DNA of 57,389 nt from a virus, in the IMG/VR virus record IMGVR_UViG_3300021091_000085, positions 1 to 57,389 of that record; one strand, 5' to 3'. The notes below the pieces were generated by a model. It worked only from the letters and a program-made list of their open reading frames with translations, made no database searches and was not told the origin of the DNA. Shown here piece after piece: positions 16,238 through 24,612 of the stretch (positions within the stretch are counted from its first letter, which is position 1; each line of letters opens with the position of its first letter). The translations under genes and the position numbers were made by a program.

Positions 16238-17814
16238 TGAATTTAACACGTCAAATGCAAGGTCTTGCAGATCTTTATTCTTCGATCAAGCCAATAGAAG
16301 AAAAGACCTACACACCTCAGCAATCAGGTAACTATTTTTCATCAGCAAGTGATAAGAACTTAAAAACTTTAAACAATATGTATACCGAAATTTACAATAA
16401 AGGTACAAAAGGTGCCGCAATTGTGAATGAAAAGGTTGAGGAAGGTGAATTTGAAAAATTAGGTAATTCCCGCGAACAACTCATACTTAAAGCTTGTATG
16501 AGCGCAACCGAAAATATGCCTAAAGATTCGGATATAAATTCACTTGTATTTGATGTCAGCGATGATATTAAGAGCAAAACAGGTAAAGGCCTTACCGATG
16601 AAGAAGGTGACATGGCAATTAACGAACTTAAAAAAATGTTAAATCAAGAAGATGAGATTGATACAACTAAATCTGATCTTAATAAAGATGGTAAACTTTC
16701 TGAATACGAAAAAGCCAGAGGTTCAGCAATTGACAAAGCAATGGGTGGTTCTGGTGAATTACCAAAAGGTGAACATGTAACAGAAGCTAAAAAATCATAT
16801 TCAGCTAAGCAAGCAAAAGCTGGTAAAGATATTGGTAAACCTGGCAAACAATTTAAGAAAATTGCTAAGGGTGCAGCTAAAAAATATGGTTCTAAAAAAG
16901 CTGGTCAAAAAGTAGCTGGAGCTGTTTTAGCTAAATTACGTTCTGAAAAATTTGACTTTTTCGGTGGTAAAAAAAATCCAAATTTAATGACTGGTGCTAA
17001 TTATAAGCCACAAAAAGCTAAAACCTTTAAACAACCAGGTAAAGTTAAATTTCAATCGTTACCAACAGCAACAGAAACACCAACAAAAACACCTTTTATA
17101 AAAAATTCTGGCCCTGAATCAGATGGTGTTGAATTACCCCAAACCCCTATTGAACCAGGTGGTACAAAAGAAAATTTTTACGATGTAAATAAATTTTCAC
17201 AGGGGGTAAAGAAAATTGCTAAAGAAAATATAAATAATGATATGAGTAAATCAATATTCGATAAACTTTATGAAGATGTAATGGGTGATGAAGACGCAAT
17301 TGCACTTGGTGCAGCTGAAGCTGAGGCAGAAGCTGGTGCACCTGAACTCGAAGCTGGTGATGAGGGTGAAAATGTTACTCTTACCATTCCAAGAGAAGTT
17401 GCACAACATCTTCACGCTTTGTTAAGTGATATTCTCAGTGGATCAGAAGAACTTGAAGATGAAGGTGAAGTCGAAGAAATAGGTGAGGAAGACGAACAGC
17501 AACCAATGATGGGATATGGTGAAGAGATTGAAGCTGAAGAACTTGGCCATCCACTCGTAAATCAGAAGAAAGGTGACCCTATTCCAGTTAAAGGTAAAGG
17601 TAACGTAGTCGACAGCACAGTATCAAAACTTGCTAAGCCAGGTAAAGGTGGCGACGGTAAAGTAACTGACAAGGTTGGTAATGATGGTGACGAAGGCCAC
17701 CCATTAGTTAATCAGACAAAAGGTACAGAATTGACAAATGTTAAAGGTAAGTCAAACGTTGTTAAGTCAACAACAAGTTCAAAAGTCGGTGATACATTCT
17801 TTCAACCAGCGTAA
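16237..17814 (+). CDS. EF-hand-containing virion-type protein, 525 aa
   Basis: Not assigned to a T4 gene. Features in order: helical N terminus; one canonical EF-hand loop at residues 147-158 (D-x-N-x-D-G-x-L-S-x-x-E); a basic segment near residues 190-230 (KQFKKIAKGAAKKYGSKKAG) of a type repeated in many phage proteins; an internal SIFDKLYEDVMGDEDA motif like the head-targeting peptides elsewhere in the window; then a very acidic region and two C-terminal repeats starting GHPLVNQ. The late box and following terminator make it a monocistronic late unit. Likely structural, scaffold-like or packaged; unproven. Confidence 0.7.
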   Translation: MNLTRQMQGLADLYSSIKPIEEKTYTPQQSGNYFSSASDKNLKTLNNMYTEIYNKGTKGAAIVNEKVEEGEFEKLGNSREQLILKACMSATENMPKDSDINSLVFDVSDDIKSKTGKGLTDEEGDMAINELKKMLNQEDEIDTTKSDLNKDGKLSEYEKARGSAIDKAMGGSGELPKGEHVTEAKKSYSAKQAKAGKDIGKPGKQFKKIAKGAAKKYGSKKAGQKVAGAVLAKLRSEKFDFFGGKKNPNLMTGANYKPQKAKTFKQPGKVKFQSLPTATETPTKTPFIKNSGPESDGVELPQTPIEPGGTKENFYDVNKFSQGVKKIAKENINNDMSKSIFDKLYEDVMGDEDAIALGAAEAEAEAGAPELEAGDEGENVTLTIPREVAQHLHALLSDILSGSEELEDEGEVEEIGEEDEQQPMMGYGEEIEAEELGHPLVNQKKGDPIPVKGKGNVVDSTVSKLAKPGKGGDGKVTDKVGNDGDEGHPLVNQTKGTELTNVKGKSNVVKSTTSSKVGDTFFQPA

Positions 17815-17835
17815 TAAATAGTTTACAAAATATTG

Positions 17836-17865
17836 AACCCTGATAGGCAACTATCAGGGTTTTTT
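17836..17865 (+). terminator. rho-independent terminator
   Basis: AACCCTGATAG-GCAA-CTATCAGGGTT followed by T6. The 11 bp stem begins about 20 bases past the stop of the gene ending at 17,814. It is well formed and lies immediately before the next late box. Confidence 0.9.
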
Positions 17866-17873
17866 AATAAATA
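17866..17873 (+). promoter_or_regulatory. late-type AATAAATA box
   Basis: AATAAATA with an AT-repeat spacer of 7 bases before the ATG at 17,881. It directly follows a terminator, so an independent promoter is expected here. Confidence 0.6.
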
Positions 17874-17880
17874 TATATAT

Positions 17881-18204
17881 ATGCTGGGGTCATTTAAAGA
17901 TTACTTTGATAGACAAGTACAACATAGGCATAGACACCCCCTTGTTAGAGACCCTAGCACTAGAAAACATGCTTACACAGTGCCTAAATATATAAGACCT
18001 AAAACCTCACCTAAAACATATAACGACTTTAAAAAACAAAAAAATAAAAATCAAACAACTTTATCAAATACAGATACAAATAAATTAAAAAATATGTTTA
18101 ACGTGAGGCATTTACCGGTAGGTAAGGTAAAAGGTTTGAAACGTACAGGTGTTGGTTTGAAAAAAACAAATACAGGAAAAATTTTAATGGTTAAAACAAA
18201 ATAA
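17881..18204 (+). CDS. small basic late protein
   Basis: 107 aa from the ATG at 17,881, chosen because it follows the terminator and late box; a start further upstream would lie in the terminator stem. The product starts MLGSFKDYFDRQV and is rich in Lys, Arg and His (HRHRHPLVRD, GLKRTGVGLKKTN), with no hydrophobic core evident. A nucleic-acid-contacting or packaged protein is plausible. The next gene (neck gp14) starts one base after its stop. Function unknown. Confidence 0.65.
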   Translation: MLGSFKDYFDRQVQHRHRHPLVRDPSTRKHAYTVPKYIRPKTSPKTYNDFKKQKNKNQTTLSNTDTNKLKNMFNVRHLPVGKVKGLKRTGVGLKKTNTGKILMVKTK

Positions 18205-18205
18205 T

Positions 18206-18946
18206 ATGTCAATGGGTCGTTACAAAGGTAATAATAGTGCAAAAGTATATCCGTACTCGCAACCGGTTAATACTTGTTTTAGATTTTTAAATAAAACTAC
18301 ACTTGGTTGTGAGCAAGACGTTTTCGATAATTATTGGCGGGAAATAATTAATTTGTATGGTCAAAAAGTATCGTATTTTGTAAACAATTATAGTTTATCT
18401 GGAGCCGATAATTTTTATGGTGAAGATCCAACCAGACATTATGGTGATCCTAAAGAAATAGTTATAGGTGTAGACTTAAATGAAAATGCTATAATGTTGA
18501 CAAAATTTGGTATACAATCTGAAGATGAAGTAACAGCTTATATATCTATAAAAGGTTTTTATAATGCCTTTGGTCAAAATACCGAACCTAAAGCGGGAGA
18601 TGTATTTGTTTTAACTGAATACGGTGAAGGTAGACCAAATGGTAGAACCGGTAAACAATTTGAAATTACAGAAAGATTCGACGAAGACGCATCACGTACC
18701 AGTCAATTGATGGGTCACTACGTTTGGTTAATTAAGGCTAAGAGATTCGAATGGAGTTACGAACCTGGCTTATCTGCAGAAGGTGTTAACAATCAAGTTT
18801 ACGATAGTAGATACGCAGGATTATCTGGTAATACAATGGATCAGAAACCATACGCTGAAAACTTTGATGATAGTTCAAAAGAAATATTCAACTATACAGA
18901 CAATACTGATAGCAATGATGATGTATACGGTGGTTACGGTACTTAA
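18206..18946 (+). CDS. 14: neck protein gp14
   Basis: 246 aa (T4 gp14 is 256 aa). It has the gp14 layout: an early FDNYWREIINLYGQKVSYFV helix-strand, the FYGEDPTRHY motif, KFGIQSEDEVTAYISIKGFYN, GDVFVLTEYGEG and a final GHYVWLIKAKRFEWSYE segment. gp14 joins the filled head to the tail with gp13. The C-terminal about 45 residues are acidic and disordered-looking. Translation is probably coupled to the previous gene (TAATATG). It ends convergently with a minus-strand gene, overlapping by 4 bases. Confidence 0.85.
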   Translation: MSMGRYKGNNSAKVYPYSQPVNTCFRFLNKTTLGCEQDVFDNYWREIINLYGQKVSYFVNNYSLSGADNFYGEDPTRHYGDPKEIVIGVDLNENAIMLTKFGIQSEDEVTAYISIKGFYNAFGQNTEPKAGDVFVLTEYGEGRPNGRTGKQFEITERFDEDASRTSQLMGHYVWLIKAKRFEWSYEPGLSAEGVNNQVYDSRYAGLSGNTMDQKPYAENFDDSSKEIFNYTDNTDSNDDVYGGYGT

Positions 18947-19233
18947 GCTAGTTTACTGTATATTTGAGTGTAATTGGGTATTCTTTCCCCTCTTGCAGAA
19001 GATATGAAGTCATCTGCTTGACCTATAGATTTAAAATTAACAACTAACATTTCACCGTTTTGATTTACAAATGTATAATCCACACCTTCTTTAATTAGTT
19101 TGATATAATTAATAGTGTATGTACCTGGTGGTAAAAAACTACCGCTACTCTTTGGTCTAAGAGCTGAACTAGTTATACCAGGTTTTAACTCCTGACGCTT
19201 TACACTAAAAGTTGTACCAATTATATACGTCAT
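18943..19233 (-). CDS. hypothetical protein, 96 aa
   Basis: Beta-rich small protein (MTYIIGTTFSVKRQEL, PPGTYTINYIKLIKEGVDYTFV). No recognised domain. It overlaps the stop of gp14 on the other strand and the stop of the upstream gene by 4 bases (ATGA type), so it is the last gene of a five-gene minus-strand operon. Function unknown. Confidence 0.65.
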   Translation of the reverse strand: MTYIIGTTFSVKRQELKPGITSSALRPKSSGSFLPPGTYTINYIKLIKEGVDYTFVNQNGEMLVVNFKSIGQADDFISSARGERIPNYTQIYSKLA

Positions 19234-19568
19234 ATTAACACATCTTTACTCTCTTCCTCTGTTTCAATATTTATTTCAATTGAATCTTGATTATCAACTT
19301 CAACGATTGAATAAGCTGGTACATCAAAACGAGGTATTTCATTACGATAATGACATACTTTATCAAGCATCGAAAAATATGTTTCTTTTATATAGGTTTT
19401 AAATGAAAGTGGTTTGATCCATTCATTAGTTTGATTAAGGTCAATGTTTTGTTTGTTAGCTTTTTCTGTTACTATATCAACTGCTTCAAACAAGCATAAC
19501 CATCTTGCTAATTCTTCACTACCCATTTCATCTACTGTCTTTGCGGTATAAATTTCTTCCATTTGCAT
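19230..19568 (-). CDS. hypothetical protein, 112 aa
   Basis: Mostly helical and acidic, with WLCLFEAVDIVTEKANKQN in the middle and an acidic end (EINIETEEESKDVLI). Its start overlaps the preceding gene by about 40 bases (an alternative ATG is at 19,562) and its stop overlaps the next start. Function unknown. Confidence 0.6.
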   Translation of the reverse strand: MQMEEIYTAKTVDEMGSEELARWLCLFEAVDIVTEKANKQNIDLNQTNEWIKPLSFKTYIKETYFSMLDKVCHYRNEIPRFDVPAYSIVEVDNQDSIEINIETEEESKDVLI

Positions 19569-19914
19569 ATGTTATACCATCAATAATACATAAAATATGT
19601 TTATAATCAACTGTTATTTTCGAATCGTGTAAATTTTTAATTACACTTTTAATTATATCACGGTGATTTGCTATAATAATTTTAGTATTAGGGTCAGTCT
19701 GTACACTTTTAATATAGTCAAACACACAATCAACAATAGTATCTAAAACACATAAAGGTGTATTGTCAGTTATTTTATACTGTTGACCTAATTTATATTT
19801 TATATTTAAATCAGAATCATTAGACCATTTTTGATCTAAATTTGTATAATCAATTTGATGTGGTACGTCACGTATTGGTGGTGCAAAAGTGGGGTTTACT
19901 TCACTGTATTTCAT
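19528..19914 (-). CDS. hypothetical protein, 128 aa
   Basis: Contains alternating strand/helix segments (KIIIANHRDIIKSVIKNLHD, HILCIIDGITYANGRNL), suggesting a small alpha/beta fold. No motif of a known enzyme family is visible. It overlaps both neighbours, consistent with an operon. Function unknown. Confidence 0.6.
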   Translation of the reverse strand: MKYSEVNPTFAPPIRDVPHQIDYTNLDQKWSNDSDLNIKYKLGQQYKITDNTPLCVLDTIVDCVFDYIKSVQTDPNTKIIIANHRDIIKSVIKNLHDSKITVDYKHILCIIDGITYANGRNLYRKDSR

Positions 19915-20338
19915 AATCTTTATTTTCTACGAAATTGAAATTTTTAAACGGATCTTGGGTTACTGGTTCGGTAGTTTGAAACGATTTCCAACCAACTATA
20001 CATTTTAATTCTTTATTACAACTATTACAATTGTACAAATTTTCTTGATTAATATTTAACATTACAAGTTGCGAAGTATTTTTATCGCAAGGACATTTTA
20101 CTTGCGCATACTGTTGACTCATTTGGTCTAACATTTCTTTTTCCAACTCTCTTGCTTTGGTGATATCTTTTGCAGCTAAAATTCTATACACGGTATCACT
20201 GATAAAATATTGAACCAATAAAGAAACAAAAAAAGTTGGAAAAAACGATACATTTAGTATCATATTCAAACTAATTGCAATACCAACACTCATTGCAACC
20301 CAAATAATTACACCTAGTATAACCTTATTAAAATTCAT
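19901..20338 (-). CDS. membrane protein with cytoplasmic zinc ribbon
   Basis: 145 aa. Two predicted transmembrane helices lie at about residues 6-28 and 30-51. A helical linker follows (KARELEKEMLDQMSQQ), then two Cys pairs, CPC and CNSC, spaced like a zinc ribbon. The short hairpin of two helices puts the zinc domain in the cytoplasm. It might anchor a complex at the inner membrane or act in superinfection immunity, but this is inference. Confidence 0.65.
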   Translation of the reverse strand: MNFNKVILGVIIWVAMSVGIAISLNMILNVSFFPTFFVSLLVQYFISDTVYRILAAKDITKARELEKEMLDQMSQQYAQVKCPCDKNTSQLVMLNINQENLYNCNSCNKELKCIVGWKSFQTTEPVTQDPFKNFNFVENKDYEIQ

Positions 20339-20365
20339 ACTACATAATATATTGAATAAAATTAA

Positions 20366-20752
20366 TTATTCAACTTTGTCATCAAATGTGTTGACAGTGT
20401 CTTTAAGTATAGTTTCAATTAATTTAAACTTACTAATTATTTGATCATACTTTTCTTTATCCTTGCCTTTTGTTATAGGGTTTTCAAACCCTCTTTTAAG
20501 TTTTTCAAGGATATTACTATATGAAACTATAAAACCAGCTAAGTCATCGTAAATGGTATCGAGAGGGTATGGAAGTTTTTTTGGTAATTTATAATTAGGT
20601 GAACCTACATCACTATTTGTATAATTTTGTGTACTGCTTTGTTGTTTTAAATCAGATAAAAGTATGTTATTACCCTTAAGATCCCGGGTTGCTATGCCTT
20701 GCACCCATTTATTGTACATCATTTTATCGTCTTCAGATATGTAGTGAGGCAT
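20366..20752 (-). CDS. hypothetical protein, 128 aa
   Basis: The first half is polar and flexible (SDLKQQSSTQNYTNSDVG), the second half helical and basic (YSNILEKLKRGFENPITKGK). No known domain. The start is preceded by the element GCAGACTAAATATTT, nearly identical to that before the HNH gene near position 615. It heads the small minus-strand operon to 18,943 and is divergent from the plus-strand gene at 20,785. Function unknown. Confidence 0.6.
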   Translation of the reverse strand: MPHYISEDDKMMYNKWVQGIATRDLKGNNILLSDLKQQSSTQNYTNSDVGSPNYKLPKKLPYPLDTIYDDLAGFIVSYSNILEKLKRGFENPITKGKDKEKYDQIISKFKLIETILKDTVNTFDDKVE

Positions 20753-20784
20753 ATAAAATATTTAGTCTGCGAATAAATAATAAT
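20753..20784. promoter_or_regulatory. divergent late-type promoter region
   Basis: The minus strand reads GCAGACTAAATATTT toward the gene starting at 20,752. The plus strand reads AATAAATA (20,772-20,779) five bases before the ATG at 20,785. One 32-base spacer therefore carries a TAAATA box in each direction. Confidence 0.6.
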
Positions 20785-21186
20785 ATGAGCGTATTCCATA
20801 AGAGATTTTGTAGAGTAATTGAAGCAGCCAACGATGATGCAGCTTCTGATAGAGAAGCAATGACAGCTACACTTGATCAAGGTACTGAAGCAGCAGAGTA
20901 TGATGTACAAGCACCAACTTTATCAACAAAAGATGTTCTTAAACAATCTTATGACATGCAAGCTGGTGAATTACAAGGCTGGATAACACAGATTGAAGAG
21001 TTTGTGCAATATATTAACGGGAATCCACAAGAGTCTATTCAATCCAAATTACATAACGCTAGTTGCGACACAATGTTTGAAAAAATTGCATCATCTGAAT
21101 CAAAGAAAATAGCTAGAGTAGCTAGCGAACTTAGCGGTCTCGTACAATCGTTCAAAGGTTACTTAATCAGTGGTAAGAACGCTTAA
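20785..21186 (+). CDS. small late virion-type protein
   Basis: 133 aa from the ATG at 20,785, chosen for its late box. The N terminus MSVFHKRFCRVIEAANDD fits the head-targeting-like pattern seen on other plus-strand genes (F near residue 4, then I-E followed by small residues). The body is helical (VLKQSYDMQAGELQGW, KKIARVASELSGLVQS). Likely structural or packaged in the head. It ends convergently with the primase gene with no spacer. Confidence 0.65.
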   Translation: MSVFHKRFCRVIEAANDDAASDREAMTATLDQGTEAAEYDVQAPTLSTKDVLKQSYDMQAGELQGWITQIEEFVQYINGNPQESIQSKLHNASCDTMFEKIASSESKKIARVASELSGLVQSFKGYLISGKNA

Positions 21187-22206
21187 TTATATCTTTATCT
21201 TACTTAATACTAACTTAGCTTTTAACCCAGCGTAACTGTTTTCAATAACAAACGCTGGGTTAACTTTGTCTATTTTAACTTTACAACACATTTCATTAAA
21301 ATCTTTAAATTTTTTACCGATATTTTCTGGCCAGACAAACACTGTTTGATTATTCTCTATAAGTTTATACGTTTTCTTTAATCCTGCTTCATCTTGCCAT
21401 TGTGAATCCAGTACCCACACGTGTTTATGTAGTGGGTATTTCTTAATTTGGTGTGATTGTAAGTCTGTAAATGTAGAATAACTATCTTCTTGAATGCCAG
21501 CTACCGCCACTCCATTAGGTACAAAAAAGCTATCTATAGGTCCTTCAAATATAAAAATAAAATCAGTATCATTATTGATATTATCAATATTGAACAATGA
21601 CTTCTCACCGTTTCTTTTAGATAGATACTTAGGTTTAAACTTTTTATCGTAATCTAACACACTTCTACTTTGATAATATATAGGTTTACCATTTTCGTAA
21701 AATGGTATAATTAAACGGTTCTTATGGGTACCATCTTTTAAGCTTGTATATAACGTCTTAGGTCTATTTACTGCTGTGTTCAACCGTCTTTCAATAATAT
21801 AATTGTGTATCGTGTTAATTATTTTATTATCTTTATAGAATTGTAACTGTTGTTCATCTAGTAAGTTAATACAATCATCGGGTAAATCATTAGTTATAGG
21901 TTGCTTCTCTTCTTTTTCAGTTACAATTTTAATACTATCATACTGTTGTAAATCATTTAGTATGCTATTGTAAGAATCTCCTGATACTTGCGTAATCCAT
22001 TTTAATGGGTTACCACTCCACCCACAATTATGACAAAATATTAAATTTTTCTTTACTACATAGAATAACCGTCTTTTTAACCCCCAGCTTTTACCCTCTT
22101 TGCATATCGGGCACCCTCCCTGGTAGGTACGTGTAAGACGGTTATACTTTGGTTTGTTTGCGTATTGATAAAATTTCTGAATTACATATTCTTCTGGAAT
22201 ATACAT
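21187..22206 (-). CDS. 61: DNA primase gp61-like
   Basis: About 339 aa from the ATG at 22,206, one base past the stop of the preceding gene; an upstream ATG at 22,227 would overlap it. An N-terminal zinc-binding domain is visible (C32PIC35 and C58HNC61). A TOPRIM-type core follows: FIFEGPIDSF provides the catalytic Glu and VWVLDSQWQDE the acidic pair. It synthesises RNA primers with the gp41 helicase, encoded about 7 kb away. T4 gp61 is 342 aa. Confidence 0.88.
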   Translation of the reverse strand: MYIPEEYVIQKFYQYANKPKYNRLTRTYQGGCPICKEGKSWGLKRRLFYVVKKNLIFCHNCGWSGNPLKWITQVSGDSYNSILNDLQQYDSIKIVTEKEEKQPITNDLPDDCINLLDEQQLQFYKDNKIINTIHNYIIERRLNTAVNRPKTLYTSLKDGTHKNRLIIPFYENGKPIYYQSRSVLDYDKKFKPKYLSKRNGEKSLFNIDNINNDTDFIFIFEGPIDSFFVPNGVAVAGIQEDSYSTFTDLQSHQIKKYPLHKHVWVLDSQWQDEAGLKKTYKLIENNQTVFVWPENIGKKFKDFNEMCCKVKIDKVNPAFVIENSYAGLKAKLVLSKIKI

Positions 22207-22207
22207 T

Positions 22208-22405
22208 TTATTTACCAGCGGGCTCAATACTAACTATACCTTTTCGTATAAATGAACCACTGTTAGGATCAATCCAATGTGCTTCAGTAACTTTTTGATT
22301 GTTACGCACATATGTTTTCAACTGTGGTTTTACCGGTGCACCACTGATTGGGCTGGTTATAACAGTAGGTCTAACAAATTGTTGATTGCTCATATTGTTA
22401 ATCAT
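22208..22405 (-). CDS. small hypothetical protein, 61-65 aa
   Basis: Proline-rich and basic N-terminal half (FVRPTVITSPISGAPVKP), then KVTEAHWIDPNSGSFIRKG. The start may be the ATG at 22,405 or 22,393. It sits between RNase H and primase with minimal spacing, so it is co-expressed with replication genes. No known domain. It could be a small replication accessory, by position only. Confidence 0.6.
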   Translation of the reverse strand: MINNMSNQQFVRPTVITSPISGAPVKPQLKTYVRNNQKVTEAHWIDPNSGSFIRKGIVSIEPAGK

Positions 22406-22413
22406 ACATGTAT

Positions 22414-23316
22414 TTAATATAATCCTAATTGTTGAACAAGTTTATTCAATTTATTTGCTTCAAAAAACGTTTTATACCATTTATGTTTATTTAAAATGAT
22501 ACGGTTTAACGACAAATCGTTACAATATCTAACGAATCTATTGTAATCCCTTGTATCAACTATGTTATCCAATTGTTTCTCATAGTGTTTATATTCATCT
22601 TCAATAGTATAACCTACATGTAAATCCATTATTCGCATATTTCTCTCAAAAATAACACGTTGCTCATCGGTGAGACAACTAATATTGTTTGTATCAACTA
22701 TTTCAACAGCAAGTTTAAGACCTTTCTTTGGGCCTACCTTATATAAACCCTGTATATTATCACTATTATCACCAATCAAAGCTTTATAAGTTAGAAAATA
22801 TCTTTTATCGATACCTTTATTGGTTAATGTAAAGTTATTTTTAGTAATAAGGTCTTTTTTAATTGGGGAATATACATCAATATTATCATCTACCAACTGT
22901 AAAAGATCTTTATCAACACTTACAATTGTATAATGATTGTTTTTCTTTGTGGTGAGCCATGATATAACATCATCTGCCTCGAGTTTATATGGGTAAAAAT
23001 TACAAGCACCGATCGATTCTAACATACCCACTAACTGTTCATCATATTGATGTGCTTCTAGAGCTAAAGATTTATCCCTATTAGCTTTATATTGATGTAT
23101 TAATGCTTCTTTTCTAAAATTTGTAGAATTTTCCAATAATTTTTTATCCCATACCGTGTAAACCTTATCAGGTTTGAATTGATTGACGTAAGAATAAACA
23201 GAATTTAAAAATAAATGAACTAAAATAGGGCCATCGCTATCATTACCTATTGTATTTTTTGAAACCCAAAACGTTCTATACAGTAAATTATTGCAATCCA
23301 AAATCAGTATTTTCAT
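22414..23316 (-). CDS. rnh: RNase H / 5'-3' flap exonuclease
   Basis: About 300 aa from the ATG at 23,316 (T4 Rnh is 305 aa). FEN-family acids are visible: LILDCNNLLYRTF at the N terminus, YPYKLEADDVISW, IVSVDKDLLQLV and a later LIGDNSDNIQG. The GPKKGLKLA segment is the helix-hairpin-helix that grips the template. It removes RNA primers from lagging-strand fragments. It overlaps the upstream gene by about 29 bases. Confidence 0.92.
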   Translation of the reverse strand: MKILILDCNNLLYRTFWVSKNTIGNDSDGPILVHLFLNSVYSYVNQFKPDKVYTVWDKKLLENSTNFRKEALIHQYKANRDKSLALEAHQYDEQLVGMLESIGACNFYPYKLEADDVISWLTTKKNNHYTIVSVDKDLLQLVDDNIDVYSPIKKDLITKNNFTLTNKGIDKRYFLTYKALIGDNSDNIQGLYKVGPKKGLKLAVEIVDTNNISCLTDEQRVIFERNMRIMDLHVGYTIEDEYKHYEKQLDNIVDTRDYNRFVRYCNDLSLNRIILNKHKWYKTFFEANKLNKLVQQLGLY

Positions 23317-23623
23317 CCTCTTTAATAATATTTGTATTTTTAGGATGGTCAATATTAAACTTGTATTGTTTCAAACAAATTTCAAGTATTTTACCAGATA
23401 AAACAGCATTTGTTTTACGTAATAAATTATTTTCCACCCCTTCTTTAACGTCTTTCGATGGTATGTAAAAATTTTCTAGGTTATTTGTAGATAAAAAATT
23501 AAACGTATCTGTTTCAGTATTTTGTTCTATAAACACCAATAGATGACCTATATACGTACCTTTATGTACTGCGTATATATCACCTTTTTTAAATTTATTT
23601 TTTTTATTTCTAAAAAAATTCAT
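23288..23623 (-). CDS. hypothetical protein, 111 aa
   Basis: Very basic N terminus (FFRNKKNKFKKGDIYAVHKG) followed by beta segments (IGHLLVFIEQN, TFNFLSTNNLENFYIPS). The KKGDIYAV...G pattern resembles small SH3-like beta barrels in general but is not diagnostic. It lies directly upstream of RNase H and overlaps it. Function unknown. Confidence 0.65.
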   Translation of the reverse strand: MNFFRNKKNKFKKGDIYAVHKGTYIGHLLVFIEQNTETDTFNFLSTNNLENFYIPSKDVKEGVENNLLRKTNAVLSGKILEICLKQYKFNIDHPKNTNIIKEDENTDFGLQ

Positions 23624-23636
23624 TTATTAGATGAAT

Positions 23637-24611
23637 TTAAGAAGATATTTCTACAGCACTTGTAGGTATGGTTTCGGTTGTAGATACAATTTGAGGGGGT
23701 TCAATTACAGCATTACCCGTGGTTAAGATTTGCTTATAAAGCATTAATATGTTTTTAATAGATGTTTCGGTTTTAGGTAAACCCAATCCAAGCGAAGTTA
23801 TAAGGTCGGTGTTAAGAACCGTGTTGCTTCTATTAGCTTTAAATTTAAACTTTGCAGGATCTGAAATAAAATTCCACTTCTTATCGAAAACACTAGGTAT
23901 ATTTACTTCCTTCATTAACTCCACAATTTCATTTGCTTTAATTGGTTGCGGGTTAACTACATTATAAGGCCCAAACGGTAAAGGTGATTGATTATCTAAT
24001 AGTAAAAAGTTATATACAAAATTATAGAAATCATCAACACATGTTACACTGTTCAATACATCTAAAGTCTTTTCATACTTTAAAAGTTTATTAAATAAAT
24101 TCTTTTCAACGTCAATAAACGTAAAAGGTAACCTAATTCTAAAGATATGACACTTATGACCAAAGGTTAATTCAGCTAAATGCTTTGTTTTTGAATAAAA
24201 ACTGCTATCGTTATTGTATAACCCAAAATTTGGTTCATCGGTTTCTGTATATTCCTTATCATACCCATCATATACACAACCCGACCCAATGTATATACAA
24301 CTACTACCATATTGATTTACAACATCAATAATATTATTCGGTATAGTAACATTATTTCGATATGTTAGTTGCTTATTTTCTGGTAATTCGCATGAATCAA
24401 TGTTGGGTGTACCGGTATACCCAAATGCAATTATAACTTTATCAAACTGTTGAGTGTTAGCATGGTAATTTAAAAACATGCTAAGCATTTCCGGATTTGT
24501 ATAATCTAATATATCTACACTTACGTTATGTACCTCAAAGTTTGGAGCTTTAGCAAGAAAAAAACTTAAACGCTCACCAATAAAACCTTTACCGAGTACC
24601 AGTATTTTCAT
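23637..24611 (-). CDS. NAD-dependent epimerase/reductase, RmlD-like
   Basis: About 324 aa from the ATG at 24,611 (MKILVLGKGFIG). The Rossmann GxGFxG motif lies at the N terminus and the catalytic Y-x-x-x-K is in SSFYSKTKHLAE. It is an extended SDR enzyme closest in pattern to dTDP-4-dehydrorhamnose reductase. The Ser/Thr-Pro-rich tail (TETIPTSAVEISS) is an addition. It likely prepares a nucleotide sugar for the phage glycosyltransferases at 38.6 and 41.6 kb or for host surface remodelling. Its place inside the replication block is unusual for T4. Confidence 0.82.
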   Translation of the reverse strand: MKILVLGKGFIGERLSFFLAKAPNFEVHNVSVDILDYTNPEMLSMFLNYHANTQQFDKVIIAFGYTGTPNIDSCELPENKQLTYRNNVTIPNNIIDVVNQYGSSCIYIGSGCVYDGYDKEYTETDEPNFGLYNNDSSFYSKTKHLAELTFGHKCHIFRIRLPFTFIDVEKNLFNKLLKYEKTLDVLNSVTCVDDFYNFVYNFLLLDNQSPLPFGPYNVVNPQPIKANEIVELMKEVNIPSVFDKKWNFISDPAKFKFKANRSNTVLNTDLITSLGLGLPKTETSIKNILMLYKQILTTGNAVIEPPQIVSTTETIPTSAVEISS

Positions 24612-24612
24612 A

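Noticed and set aside
16392-16847. Open frames on the minus strand opposite the 525-aa late gene
   Set aside because: They arise from codon bias of the Lys/Glu-rich plus-strand gene, have Ser/Pro-rich composition and lack start signals.
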